A stretch of DNA of 19,564 nucleotides. Source: PUND01 sp046538345 (GTDB taxonomy: Bacteria > Planctomycetota > Phycisphaerae > SM23-33). Of the stretch, positions 7,735-15,806 are shown piece after piece. The first letter of the stretch is position 1. Each line of letters begins with the position of its first letter. A model generated the notes under the pieces. It saw nothing but the letters and a program-made list of their open reading frames with translations, had not been told where the DNA came from and did no database searches. Location: the NCBI GenBank assembly GCA_046538345.1, contig JBKHJB010000020.1, positions 1 through 19,564 on the forward strand, written 5' to 3'. A program made the position numbers and the translations under genes.

Positions 7735-9927
7735 GTGCTTCCCCGCGTCGTACTGGTCGCTGTGCTGCTGGCTTGTTCCGTCTCTTACGGACAGCCCCCG
7801 CGCCGTGACGCCACACAGGCGGTGGAGTCGGCCCGGGACTGGCTGCTGCAACAGCTCGACCAGTACGGCAAGTGCGTCCACGAATACCCCCGCGATCACC
7901 CCCGCCGGCTCTATGGCGGGCGGACCGCCCTGGTAACCTACGCCCTGCTGACCTCCGGGCTTGACAGAAACCACCAGAGCGTCAACGGCTCTCTCCAATG
8001 GCTCTCCGAGGCGGAGCTGGACGGCGTGTACCCGGTGGCGATGCGGGCGACGGCGATGTCGGCTGTCGGCGGAAATGAATACCTCGAGCAACTCGCCCGT
8101 GACGTGAACTGGCTCATCGACGCCGCCGCCGAGGACGGAACCTATACCTATGCCCCCTGCGACGGGGAGACCTGCGAGCGCTACGACAACGCGTCGGCAC
8201 ACGCAGCCATGATGGCCGTCGCCGCCGGCGCCGCACGCGGAGTGGACGTACCGCGGAAGTACTGGCGAACCATGCAGCGACACTGGGAATCGCAGCAGCA
8301 GGGCGACGGCGGATTCGGCTACCGCGTGCCACCCGGCAGTGTGCGGACACAGAGCTATGGCTCCATGACAGCGGCCGGACTGGCGGCCGCCGGCGTATGC
8401 TTCGACAAACTGCACCGTGAGCGCTTCGTCCGCTGTAGAGAGGTCGAGCAGCCGCGGCTGATGACCGCATCGAGACAGTGGCTTGCACGACGCTTCGACG
8501 CCGAGGTCAACCCCGGCAAGGGCGTGGAGTGGTACTACTACTGGCTTTATTCGGTGGCAGAGGCGGGGCGCCGCACAGGCCGCAAACGCTTCGGCGACCA
8601 CGACTGGTACGCCGAAGGCGCCGCCGCACTGCTCGACCGACAGCGAGGCGACGGCAGCTTCGGGATCGGTGACCGCGTCGAGGAAACCGCCTTGGCGCTT
8701 ATCTTCCTCTCGGCCGGCCGTGCGCCCGCCGTTGTGAACAAGCTACGGTACACCGGCGGATGGAACCCCCGCCCGCACGACGCCGCGAACCTCTCACGCT
8801 GGTTGTCGCGGACATTCGAACGCCCCATGAACTGGCAGCTTGTCTCCGCCGACAACCCGCTGGAAGACATCTCCGACGCGCCTATCCTTTATGTGTCCGG
8901 CTCAGGGGCTGCACAGTTCAGCCCCGAGCAGTGCCGGAAACTCCGCGACTACGTCTTGTCCGGCGGATTAATAGTCTCCGAATCCGCCTGCAATAGCGGA
9001 GACTTCACGCTGGATATGCGGCGTCTGTTCGAACGGCTGTTCCCGGAGTATCCACATCAGCGGCTCGCCGACGACCACCCCGCGTACGATATCCAGTACC
9101 GCTTCGACCAACCCCACCCGCTGGAGGGCGTGTCCAACGGCGTGCGTCTGCTGGCCGTGCACGCGCCAACGGAGCTTTCGCTCGGCCTCCAGCTCGGCGA
9201 GAGCGACGAGACCCGCGGCGACTTCGAGCAGTTTGCCAACATATTCCTGTTAGCTACGGGAGGCGGGCAACTGGACGCTTCCACACCGCCGGAGGCCGAG
9301 GAACCCCCGGAGCTTGTCGATCCGGTCGCAACCATTCGGGTGGCTCGAATCCGTCACGACGCCAACTGCGACCCGGAGCCCGCCGCCTGGCAGCGACTGG
9401 CGAACATAATGGCCCGGAGACACGGCATACGCCTGGTAGTTTCCGACCTTCTGGACCCGGCCAAGCTTGACGCCGAGGACTGGCCCATTGCGGCGATGAC
9501 CGGCACTGAGGAGCTTATGCTCTCGGATCTCCAGCGTGCGGCGCTGCACGATTACGTAAGCCGTGGCGGGACGCTGATTATCGACGCCGCCGGCGGTTCA
9601 CGCGCCTTCGCCCAATCCATACGCGAGCAGGTGCTCCCCGCAATCGGCGGGTCAAGACCCGGACGCTGGGTTCCGCTGGCCGGACCCGAGGACCTCTCGG
9701 AGATACGCTATCGGCCGGACTATGCTCGCACACTGGGCGAGAACCGCGACCAGCCGCGACTGCTCGCCGTCACGCGCGAGCAGCGCCTGGCCGTGGTCTT
9801 CAGCCCGGAGGACATCACCGCCGGGCTGGTCGGCTACCGATACTCCGGCATCAGGGGCTATGCGCCGGAGACGGCTGTCTCGCTCATGACGAACATCCTC
9901 TGCCACATAGCCGACGTCCAACCATAA
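7735..9927 (+). CDS. Exported alpha-toroid plus DUF4159 protein
   Basis: A 730-residue protein from a GTG only 4 bases after the sppA stop. Residues 1-19 are a signal peptide; cleavage near SYG-Q is likely, although LLAC at 11-14 is a marginal lipobox. Residues about 25-330 are helical with prenyltransferase/terpene-cyclase-like repeats, including GDGGFGYR (190-197) and GDGSFGIGD (305-313). Residues about 335-510 fit DUF4159: KLRYTGGWNPRP, ANLSRWLSRT, APILYVSGSG, then LRDYVLSGGLIVSE. Residues about 535-725 look like a second, diverged copy of the same Rossmann-like fold (VARIRHDANCDPEP, WPIAAMTG, LHDYVSRGGTLIIDAAGG). Such proteins are common in Planctomycetota and have no established function. 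The toroid part lacks an obvious DxDD or metal-binding catalytic motif, so a scaffold or binding role is as likely as catalysis. It is presumably periplasmic. Confidence 0.8.
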   Translation: MLPRVVLVAVLLACSVSYGQPPRRDATQAVESARDWLLQQLDQYGKCVHEYPRDHPRRLYGGRTALVTYALLTSGLDRNHQSVNGSLQWLSEAELDGVYPVAMRATAMSAVGGNEYLEQLARDVNWLIDAAAEDGTYTYAPCDGETCERYDNASAHAAMMAVAAGAARGVDVPRKYWRTMQRHWESQQQGDGGFGYRVPPGSVRTQSYGSMTAAGLAAAGVCFDKLHRERFVRCREVEQPRLMTASRQWLARRFDAEVNPGKGVEWYYYWLYSVAEAGRRTGRKRFGDHDWYAEGAAALLDRQRGDGSFGIGDRVEETALALIFLSAGRAPAVVNKLRYTGGWNPRPHDAANLSRWLSRTFERPMNWQLVSADNPLEDISDAPILYVSGSGAAQFSPEQCRKLRDYVLSGGLIVSESACNSGDFTLDMRRLFERLFPEYPHQRLADDHPAYDIQYRFDQPHPLEGVSNGVRLLAVHAPTELSLGLQLGESDETRGDFEQFANIFLLATGGGQLDASTPPEAEEPPELVDPVATIRVARIRHDANCDPEPAAWQRLANIMARRHGIRLVVSDLLDPAKLDAEDWPIAAMTGTEELMLSDLQRAALHDYVSRGGTLIIDAAGGSRAFAQSIREQVLPAIGGSRPGRWVPLAGPEDLSEIRYRPDYARTLGENRDQPRLLAVTREQRLAVVFSPEDITAGLVGYRYSGIRGYAPETAVSLMTNILCHIADVQP

Positions 9928-9950
9928 CCCGCCGTTGCATCCGGTCGCCG

Positions 9951-11795
9951 GTGGGTGGATACTCCCCGGCCGTGAACGAATTCCCGGAAAATCCACACCG
10001 CGATCCGGCCTGGCGACGGCTGCTCGTCAATCGCCCCGTTTTTCTGCTGGCCGCCATCGTAGTCGCCCAGACCGCCTTTACGCTGAACAGCCGCCCGCTG
10101 CTGTACAGTGACGAGGTCCGCCATGCGGATGTGCTCCAGAACATGCTCTGCGACGGGGACCTGCTGCGGCTGACACTCAACGGCCGGGCGTATCCGGACA
10201 AGCCACCGCTTTACTTCTGGTTCCTGGCGGGCCTGGCGACGGCGACGGGTATGGGCGTCGAGACGGCCATGTTCGTCGGCGTGGCGGTGTCGGTATTCGC
10301 GCTGTCTGTCGCGACCTGGGCTCTGGGCCGTGCCGCCTTGCCAAGGCGGGAGGACGGCCTGACGGCTGCGCTGCTTCTGCTCGGTTGCGGAACCATCGTA
10401 GCGGCCGCCCACTATGCGCGAATGGACCAGATGTTTGCGGCGCTGATAACCGCCGCTCACGCCTGTATGCTCCTGGGGCTGCGCCGAAAGAGCTTCAGCG
10501 GCTGGGTCGTCGCGGGATTCGCCGCCATGGCGCTGGCCGCGCTGGTCAAAGGCCCGTTCGCTGTGGGGTTCGTGCTTCCGGCGGCAGTTGGGTATCTGCT
10601 ATGGAGCGGACGGTTGCGGCGTCTGCTGAAGCTTGATTTCCTGACGGGGCTTGCCGTTCTCTGTGTCGTCATCGTCGGCTGGCTGACGGCCGCGTGGTTC
10701 CAAGCCGGGCGCGATTACGTCGAGAACATTGTTTTCCGACAGACTTTCGAGCGAGCGGTGGACAGCTTTCGGCATGCCGAGCCGTGGTGGTTCTACCTTC
10801 CGGTGATGCCGTTTTTGCTGCTGCCGTGGACGTCGGTGCTGGCCGTCCTTCCCTGGTCGCGCCTGGGCGACGCCGGTCTGCTCCGGCGTTTGGCTCCCGG
10901 TTCCCGATCAGCCGAGAGTCCGCGGGCGTATCTCTGCTGGGCGCTCGTGATGGGGTTTGCGATGCTCTCGGCCGTCAGCATCAAGACTCCCGCCTACCCC
11001 CTGCCGCTGCTGCCGCCGGCGATGGTGCTGATAGCCGCGTTTCTGGGCGGCACAAGCCCCAGCAGGAGTGCGGCATTTTTCCTGATAGCGGCCGGGATTA
11101 TCGCGGCGCAGGCGATCGCCGCGGGTTTTGCGGACCAGTTGATACCCCTGCCGGTGGAGGTCCGCGGCGGCGCCTTGCTGGCGAGCATGCTTGCCACCGG
11201 CGCGTTTGTGCTGTTGATACTCGCGTGGCAAAGGCCCATTGTTCCGGCGCTGTTCGCGGCCCTACTGGGGATAGTTGCGGGAAACATCCTCGCCGGCGAG
11301 ATAGCTCCGTCGCTGGCGCCCGCGCTTAGCCCGCGCGAGCAAGCCAGGCAGATCGCTCGTTATGCCGACGCCGGTTTCGCCCCCCTGACCTACGAGACGT
11401 ATCCGGGTATATACAGTTTCTACGCGGGTCGGCAGATACCCGAGACATTCCCCATGTTCCGAGACAAGCCCAACCGCAAGCAGCACCTGCGTGAATACGT
11501 CATGCAATTCCTCTCGCAGCACGACCAGGCGGTTGTGGCCATGAGCGAGCGCAGATGGCGTGAGCACTGGCGGCCGATACTTCGCCGGATTGAGCAGAGA
11601 GAAAGCGACCTGCAAGGTATGCTCACGGTCGTACACACACAATGGATAGAGGACCAGCCGTATGTTCTGGTCTTATGGTCTCGATCGAGTCCCCAAGAAC
11701 GCCCACAACCTGTAATCTGGGACGGGCTTGTCCGGTTTGGCCCCGGTCGAGGCAGTGCGACATTGGCACTTGAAGGCCCTGGGGCTCGAGAATAA
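9951..11795 (+). CDS. ArnT/PMT-like membrane glycosyltransferase (GT-C fold)
   Basis: A protein of up to 614 residues with about ten or more hydrophobic segments in the first 460 residues and a soluble C-terminal tail. Hallmarks of the polyprenyl-phosphate-sugar-dependent GT39/GT83 families are present: LLYSDEVRHADV at 50-61 (the acidic DE loop), DKPPLYFWF at 83-91, YARMDQMF near 155-162 and ALVKGPF at 197-203. These enzymes use a lipid-phosphate-linked sugar and transfer it on the outer face of the membrane, for example to lipid A (ArnT) or proteins (PMT). The acceptor cannot be deduced here. The start is uncertain: GTG at 9951 or GTG at 9972, seven codons later, and neither has a clear ribosome-binding site. 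It begins 23 bases after the DUF4159 gene and probably shares its transcript. Confidence 0.85.
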   Translation: MGGYSPAVNEFPENPHRDPAWRRLLVNRPVFLLAAIVVAQTAFTLNSRPLLYSDEVRHADVLQNMLCDGDLLRLTLNGRAYPDKPPLYFWFLAGLATATGMGVETAMFVGVAVSVFALSVATWALGRAALPRREDGLTAALLLLGCGTIVAAAHYARMDQMFAALITAAHACMLLGLRRKSFSGWVVAGFAAMALAALVKGPFAVGFVLPAAVGYLLWSGRLRRLLKLDFLTGLAVLCVVIVGWLTAAWFQAGRDYVENIVFRQTFERAVDSFRHAEPWWFYLPVMPFLLLPWTSVLAVLPWSRLGDAGLLRRLAPGSRSAESPRAYLCWALVMGFAMLSAVSIKTPAYPLPLLPPAMVLIAAFLGGTSPSRSAAFFLIAAGIIAAQAIAAGFADQLIPLPVEVRGGALLASMLATGAFVLLILAWQRPIVPALFAALLGIVAGNILAGEIAPSLAPALSPREQARQIARYADAGFAPLTYETYPGIYSFYAGRQIPETFPMFRDKPNRKQHLREYVMQFLSQHDQAVVAMSERRWREHWRPILRRIEQRESDLQGMLTVVHTQWIEDQPYVLVLWSRSSPQERPQPVIWDGLVRFGPGRGSATLALEGPGARE

Positions 11796-11822
11796 CATTG
11801 GTGTTTTCCGCCGACGTGGGAT

Positions 11823-11873
11823 TGGTCGGTGGGACCAGGCGTAACGATACGATAACAGCCCGCCCGCGGCGGG
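11823..11873 (+). promoter_or_regulatory. Two hairpins in the ilvC leader
   Basis: TGGTC (11823-11827) pairs with GACCA (11833-11837) around a 5-base loop. CCCGCC (11859-11864) pairs with GGCGGG (11868-11873) around CGC. The second stem ends 7 bases before the GGAGAG ribosome-binding site of ilvC at 11881-11886, so it could affect initiation. I see no leader peptide rich in Leu, Ile or Val and no T tract, so classic attenuation is not supported. TACGAT at 11848-11853 is a possible -10 element lying between the hairpins. Confidence 0.3.
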
Positions 11874-11892
11874 TGAGGAAGGAGAGCAGAAA

Positions 11893-12993
11893 GTGGCAAA
11901 GATAGACTTCGGCGGAGTCAAAGAGGACGTTGTCACGCGGGAGGAGTTCTCGCTGGACAAGGCCCGTGAGGTGCTGGCGAACGAGACGGTCGCCGTCATC
12001 GGCTACGGCGTGCAGGGACCGGCCCAGGCGTTGAACATGAAGGACAACGGCATCAACGTCATCGTCGGCCAGGCCAAAAGGTTCGAGAAGGACTGGAACC
12101 GGGCCGTCAACGACGGCTGGGTCGAGGGCGAGACGCTCTTCGAGATAGACGAAGCCGCCCGGCGCGGGACCATCGTGCAGATGCTGGTCTCCGACGCGGC
12201 GCAGAAGGCGGTCTGGCCGAGTCTCAAGGAATGCCTCAACCCCGGCGACGCGCTTTACTTCTCCCACGGCTTCAGCATTGTGTATCGCGACCAGACGGGT
12301 GTCGTCCCCCCGGATAACGTGGACGTGATTCTCGTTGCGCCGAAGGGCTCCGGCACGAGCGTGCGGCGGAACTTCCTCACCGGTGCGGGGATCAACTCCA
12401 GCTACGCCGTCCACCAGGACGCCACCGGCCGGGCCGACGAGCGCACCAAGGCCGTCGGCATCGCCATCGGCTCGGGGTATCTGTTCCCCACCACCTTCGA
12501 GCATGAGGTCTTCAGCGACCTCACCGGTGAGCGCGGCGTGCTGATGGGCGCACTGGCGGGCATCATGGAAGCCCAGTACCAGGTGCTCCGCGAGCACGAC
12601 CACAGTCCTTCCGAAGCGTTCAACGAGACCGTCGAGGAGTTGACCGAGAGCTTGATCCGCCTCGTCGGCGAGAAGGGCATGGACTGGATGTATTCCAACT
12701 GCTCGGCCACCGCACAACGCGGCGCTCTGGACTGGAAGCCGAAGTTCCGCGACGCCGTACAGCCACTGTTCGAGCAGTTGTACGAATCCGTCGCCTCCGG
12801 CAAGGAAACCGCTCGCGTGCTTGATGCGTGCAGCCGAGCCGACTATCAGGACCAGCTTGCCGAGGAGCTTCGGCAGATGCGCGAGTCGGAGATGTGGCAG
12901 GCCGGGCGTGCCACTCGCGATCTTCGTCCGACGGGACCGGCGAAGGAAATCTCCGCGGGCACAAAGGGAGTCTCCGGTCGCGGTTCGGAATAA
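11893..12993 (+). CDS. ilvC: Ketol-acid reductoisomerase (class I type)
   Basis: A 366-residue enzyme converting acetolactate or acetohydroxybutyrate to the dihydroxy acid with NAD(P)H and Mg2+, step two of valine, leucine and isoleucine synthesis, in the cytoplasm. The nucleotide-binding loop GYGVQG is at residues 37-42. LYFSHGFSIVY and VAPKGSGTSVRR are the conserved substrate and cofactor segments. DLTGERGVLMGAL and ETVEELTESL carry the acidic metal ligands in the knotted C-terminal domain. The N-terminal FGGVKEDVVTREEF start resembles the Bacteroidetes/Planctomycetes subgroup. The last ~25 residues are a non-conserved hydrophilic extension, which makes it longer than the usual 330-350. The start is a GTG at 11893 behind a strong GGAGAG site. 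No other branched-chain gene is adjacent, so it is a stand-alone ilvC. A strong hairpin terminator follows. Confidence 0.95.
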   Translation: MAKIDFGGVKEDVVTREEFSLDKAREVLANETVAVIGYGVQGPAQALNMKDNGINVIVGQAKRFEKDWNRAVNDGWVEGETLFEIDEAARRGTIVQMLVSDAAQKAVWPSLKECLNPGDALYFSHGFSIVYRDQTGVVPPDNVDVILVAPKGSGTSVRRNFLTGAGINSSYAVHQDATGRADERTKAVGIAIGSGYLFPTTFEHEVFSDLTGERGVLMGALAGIMEAQYQVLREHDHSPSEAFNETVEELTESLIRLVGEKGMDWMYSNCSATAQRGALDWKPKFRDAVQPLFEQLYESVASGKETARVLDACSRADYQDQLAEELRQMRESEMWQAGRATRDLRPTGPAKEISAGTKGVSGRGSE

Positions 12994-13160
12994 CCACAAG
13001 ACCACAGAGAGCCGCAGAAGACCTAGAGAGCACAGAACGCAATATAACAAAGCCCGTGTGAGCTTCGCGCGGGCTTTGATTATGCGCCCTCAGAGGCGGT
13101 GCTCGATCGGGCCGGCGCGCTGATTGAAAGTCTCCGGCTGCCCCCGGACCGTCCGGATGA
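12991..13160. repeat. Direct repeat, left copy (A): purine-rich string, terminator and decayed gene tail
   Basis: This stretch matches 15940-16107 in the same orientation. The first part (ACAAGACCACAGAGAG at 12996-13011) matches 15 of 16 bases in copy B. A less conserved purine-rich stretch follows, then 13041-13160 aligns without gaps to 15988-16107, with 102 of 120 bases identical by hand count; identity is highest over the terminator. It starts at the ilvC stop codon. In copy B the second half is the coding tail of the DUF4954 gene; here it is an orphan. Confidence 0.85.
13049..13077. terminator. Intrinsic terminator after ilvC
   Basis: AAAGCCCGTG (13049-13058) pairs with CGCGGGCTTT (13068-13077) in a 10-base-pair stem with one G-U pair and a 9-base loop. 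The stem starts 55 bases after the ilvC stop. Its A and T ends let it work in both directions, with T-rich sequence on the minus-strand exit (TTGTTATATT). The same hairpin recurs at 15996-16024. Confidence 0.75.
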
Positions 13161-13167
13161 ACGTATA
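13090..13167 (-). pseudogene. Relic of a DUF4954 gene 3' end
   Basis: Reading the minus strand to the TGA at 13090-13092 gives a peptide ending YTFIRTVRGQPETF then NQRAGPIEHRL. The intact DUF4954 protein at 16037-18241 ends SFIQTVGEQTETF then EKRLEAVKQRL. About 11 of 24 residues are identical in register, and both genes have the stop exactly 12 bases from the same terminator. Upstream of about 13160 the homology ends, and an in-frame stop appears at about 13183. This is therefore a C-terminal fragment of a duplicated gene copy, now decayed and without a start. Several changes are non-conservative, as expected for drift without selection. Confidence 0.7.
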
Positions 13168-13235
13168 CCTCACCCCGGGTTTTCAGCTTCCCGGCGCCGT
13201 TCCGCGTACCCCGGATGTTGCGTCCGTCGTGGTGA

Positions 13236-15803
13236 TTATCGCGGCGCCGCCTCCATCGCCGCCGACGCCTCTTGCACGGCATCGGCCGCCGCGGCAATCG
13301 TCCGCTCGATATCTTCGACCGTGTGCGCCAGGCAAAGAAACCAGACGTGCCCGGTAACGTAGAACCCGCGTCGCTGCATGGCCGCACAGAATTCGCTCAA
13401 AGCTCTGCCCTTATGCTCCGGGCTTGTCGGACGGTCGGCGTCCGAAGCGGAGGTTTCGGCCAACTGTGGCATGGCCGAATGCCCCTGCATGCGCAGCGGG
13501 AAGCCCGCATCGGCGAAGACCTGCTCAATTCCCTCCATCAGCCGTCGGCCGAGACGGCGGAACTGCCCGATACCGTCCTCGGCCTGCATCGTGTCGATGA
13601 CCGCCTCCGCGGCCGCCAGCGAAAGCGCGTCGGCATGAAAGGTCGCGGCCATGAAGGTATCGGTCCGCGGCTCCAGGATCTCGGCCTTTCCGACCAGAGC
13701 CGAGCCGGGCAACCCGTTGCACATCGCCTTGCCGAACGTCGCCAGGTCCGGTTCTATACCCAGGAATTCTTGCGCCCCGCCCAGCGCCACCCGGAAGCCG
13801 GTCTTTATCTCATCCAGTATGAACACCGCCCCGTGCTCGTCGCACAGGTCGCGCACACGGTCGAAGTATCCCTCGGAAGGTCCCGCCCCCTGCCAGGCCT
13901 CGATGATAACGCCGGCGACCTCGTCGCGGTGCTCGGCCAGCACCCTCTCCAGAGCAGTCGCATCGTCGTAGGACACCTCCAATATGAGCGACTCGTTCAC
14001 CTTCGGCACGCCCGACCGACCGGGCACGCACCAGTCGAACCACCCGTGGTAGCCGCAGCGGACGATTTTCTCCCTCCCGGTAGCGGCCCGCGCACAGCGA
14101 ATGGCGCCGAGGGTAGTAGACGAACCGCCGACGAACCACGCCACGCGCTCGGCACACGGTATAAGACCGCACATCCGTTCGGCTATTTTGACCGCCGACG
14201 GGTGTTCGACGCTGTAGACGCTGCCACGCCGGAACTGCCGCATCACCGCCCCCGCCACACGCGGGTCGGCGTGTCCGAGCACAATCGGTCCGTAGCCCAG
14301 CAGATAGTCAAGGTATTCCCGACCGTCAACGTCCCAGAAGCGAGCCCCCTCCGCTCGCTCGACGAACGCGGGCCCGCCACGCTGCATGTACTTGACCGGG
14401 CGCTTGTGCGCCTGCCCGCCGCCGACCACCACGCGTTTGGCACGGTCCCACCATTCGCGGGAACGCTGATTCTCGACAGTCGGCGTCAGGCGGCGGACCA
14501 GGTCCAGAGCGCCCTCGTACACCCGTTGGCCCGCGTCCGGACGAAAGGCCTGCAAGGCGACGTAGCGCGGGCAATGGACCGCCTCGTACCGCTGCTCCCG
14601 GTAGGCCCGGGGCGAGGGCAAGTAGCCGGCGCAGCCGTTGGTCAAGGTCGCTATCACCAAGTGCTCGGTTGGACATGCCCGGCGAAGCGAGACCGCGAAC
14701 TGTGCAAACCACTCGCCCGGTATTCCCAGTATTGCCGCCGGCCCGATCCGCAGCCCGTACAGCCGGATTGTCTGCGTGGCCGCCTCCCTGCCCTCGGCGC
14801 GCGCCCGCAGGGCTTCTCTTGCCCAGTCAATCCAGGTCTTATGCGAGCAGGCCTTCCAATCGGTTGGGTCATGTGCTTCGGAACCGACCACCTCCTCGTG
14901 CTCGGCAATTATTCGCTCCAACTCCTCGTCTGAAGGTAGCGGCTGGAGTGCAAGCTCCACGTCCCTGTCGGCCCAGCCGAGCGTCTGCACCTCGCCCGGT
15001 GTCGCAAGCCCATACAGCTCCATCGCCCGCTCGGCCAGATGACCAGCGGTTTCGCGAGCGGCCGACTCGTCCGGACGGTGGTCGAAATTCGCCGGGTTCA
15101 CGTCGCCACACGCCCCGGTCAGGTACAACACCGGAACTTCCGCTCCGACAATCGACTCAAGCGCCTGCCGCAGCTCGCCGGGGAAGTCCGGCGTAATCAA
15201 CCCCGCCGAGTGCAGGTTCACGGGGTGGCAGGCGTAGTTAATTATCATCGCCAGCGGCCGGTGTTCGGCGGTATCCAGCCGAACCAGCGTCAGGCGGTCG
15301 TCGACGACACCGGATTCGCCAAAAGCGCGATTCACCCCCACCGCGGGAGCGGCGCCTCCGGCCACGCCCAGTCGGACCGGAACCATCGTCTCGTTCGCTG
15401 CAGCCGCGGCCTCCACAAGCCGCTGCTGAAGCCATTCCACGTATGCCGGATCCACACGTCCCCAATTCCGCAGGGGAAAAGTGGCCGGCGCCCCATGAGT
15501 ATGCGTGCAGGTAATCAGAACCGCCGATTCGCAGATACCCAGCCGCTCGGCAATCTGGCGGCGCACGCGACCGCACGTGGCGGCATCCAGGCCCAGCAGA
15601 TCGCAACTTATCACCACAATGCCGTCCTTGCCCAGCCGCACAGACAGCGCAGTGGCCCGCAGCGGCATATGCTCACCCCGCGGCCGACCGAACGCCCCGC
15701 CGGAAAGCTCCACGTCCAGCGACGGAGTTATCTCGACTGTGGCAACCCCCGCCAAGCATGTCCGATCCTTTCGGTCAACAGCCATATTGAGTATCCGCTC
15801 CAT
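13236..15803 (-). CDS. Fusion: neutral-ceramidase-family amidohydrolase + class III PLP aminotransferase
   Basis: One uninterrupted 855-residue frame holds two whole enzyme domains. Residues about 15-440 belong to the neutral/alkaline ceramidase family: VEITPSL near 23-29, THTHG at 100-104, NYACHPVNL at 189-197, GIPGEWFAQF at 360-369 and NGCAGYLPS at 389-397. H101, H193, E364 and Y394 fit the four zinc ligands known in Pseudomonas ceramidase. Residues about 449-850 form a complete fold-type I aminotransferase like glutamate-1-semialdehyde aminomutase: RAKRVVVGGG, GARFWDVDGREYLDY, GYHGWFD, DEIKTGFR with D664, and the PLP lysine K692 in ATFGKAMCNGLPG. The ceramidase part lacks a clear signal peptide, so the protein is probably cytoplasmic. 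Likely chemistry is amide hydrolysis followed by amino transfer or isomerisation on the product; the substrate is unknown. ATG at 15803 has a weak ribosome site; ATG at 15785 is an alternative. Confidence 0.85.
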   Translation of the reverse strand: MERILNMAVDRKDRTCLAGVATVEITPSLDVELSGGAFGRPRGEHMPLRATALSVRLGKDGIVVISCDLLGLDAATCGRVRRQIAERLGICESAVLITCTHTHGAPATFPLRNWGRVDPAYVEWLQQRLVEAAAAANETMVPVRLGVAGGAAPAVGVNRAFGESGVVDDRLTLVRLDTAEHRPLAMIINYACHPVNLHSAGLITPDFPGELRQALESIVGAEVPVLYLTGACGDVNPANFDHRPDESAARETAGHLAERAMELYGLATPGEVQTLGWADRDVELALQPLPSDEELERIIAEHEEVVGSEAHDPTDWKACSHKTWIDWAREALRARAEGREAATQTIRLYGLRIGPAAILGIPGEWFAQFAVSLRRACPTEHLVIATLTNGCAGYLPSPRAYREQRYEAVHCPRYVALQAFRPDAGQRVYEGALDLVRRLTPTVENQRSREWWDRAKRVVVGGGQAHKRPVKYMQRGGPAFVERAEGARFWDVDGREYLDYLLGYGPIVLGHADPRVAGAVMRQFRRGSVYSVEHPSAVKIAERMCGLIPCAERVAWFVGGSSTTLGAIRCARAATGREKIVRCGYHGWFDWCVPGRSGVPKVNESLILEVSYDDATALERVLAEHRDEVAGVIIEAWQGAGPSEGYFDRVRDLCDEHGAVFILDEIKTGFRVALGGAQEFLGIEPDLATFGKAMCNGLPGSALVGKAEILEPRTDTFMAATFHADALSLAAAEAVIDTMQAEDGIGQFRRLGRRLMEGIEQVFADAGFPLRMQGHSAMPQLAETSASDADRPTSPEHKGRALSEFCAAMQRRGFYVTGHVWFLCLAHTVEDIERTIAAAADAVQEASAAMEAAPR

Positions 15804-15806
15804 TCT

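Noticed and set aside
12620..13387. Minus-strand open frame spanning the 3' part of ilvC and the downstream gap
   Set aside because: It is antisense to ilvC in the wrong register, and its only meaningful overlap, the DUF4954 relic, is in a different frame.
13272..14933. Plus-strand open frame of 553 codons inside the fusion gene, and another at 15039-16190
   Set aside because: Both are antisense to the ceramidase-aminotransferase fusion, whose zinc and PLP motifs are unambiguous. The plus-strand translations have Arg/His/Pro-rich shadow composition.
13236..15803. Two separate genes (ceramidase and aminotransferase) rather than a fusion
   Set aside because: There is no stop between the domains and no ATG or ribosome-binding site at the junction near residues 440-455. 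The frame is continuous, although an assembly error cannot be excluded from sequence alone.
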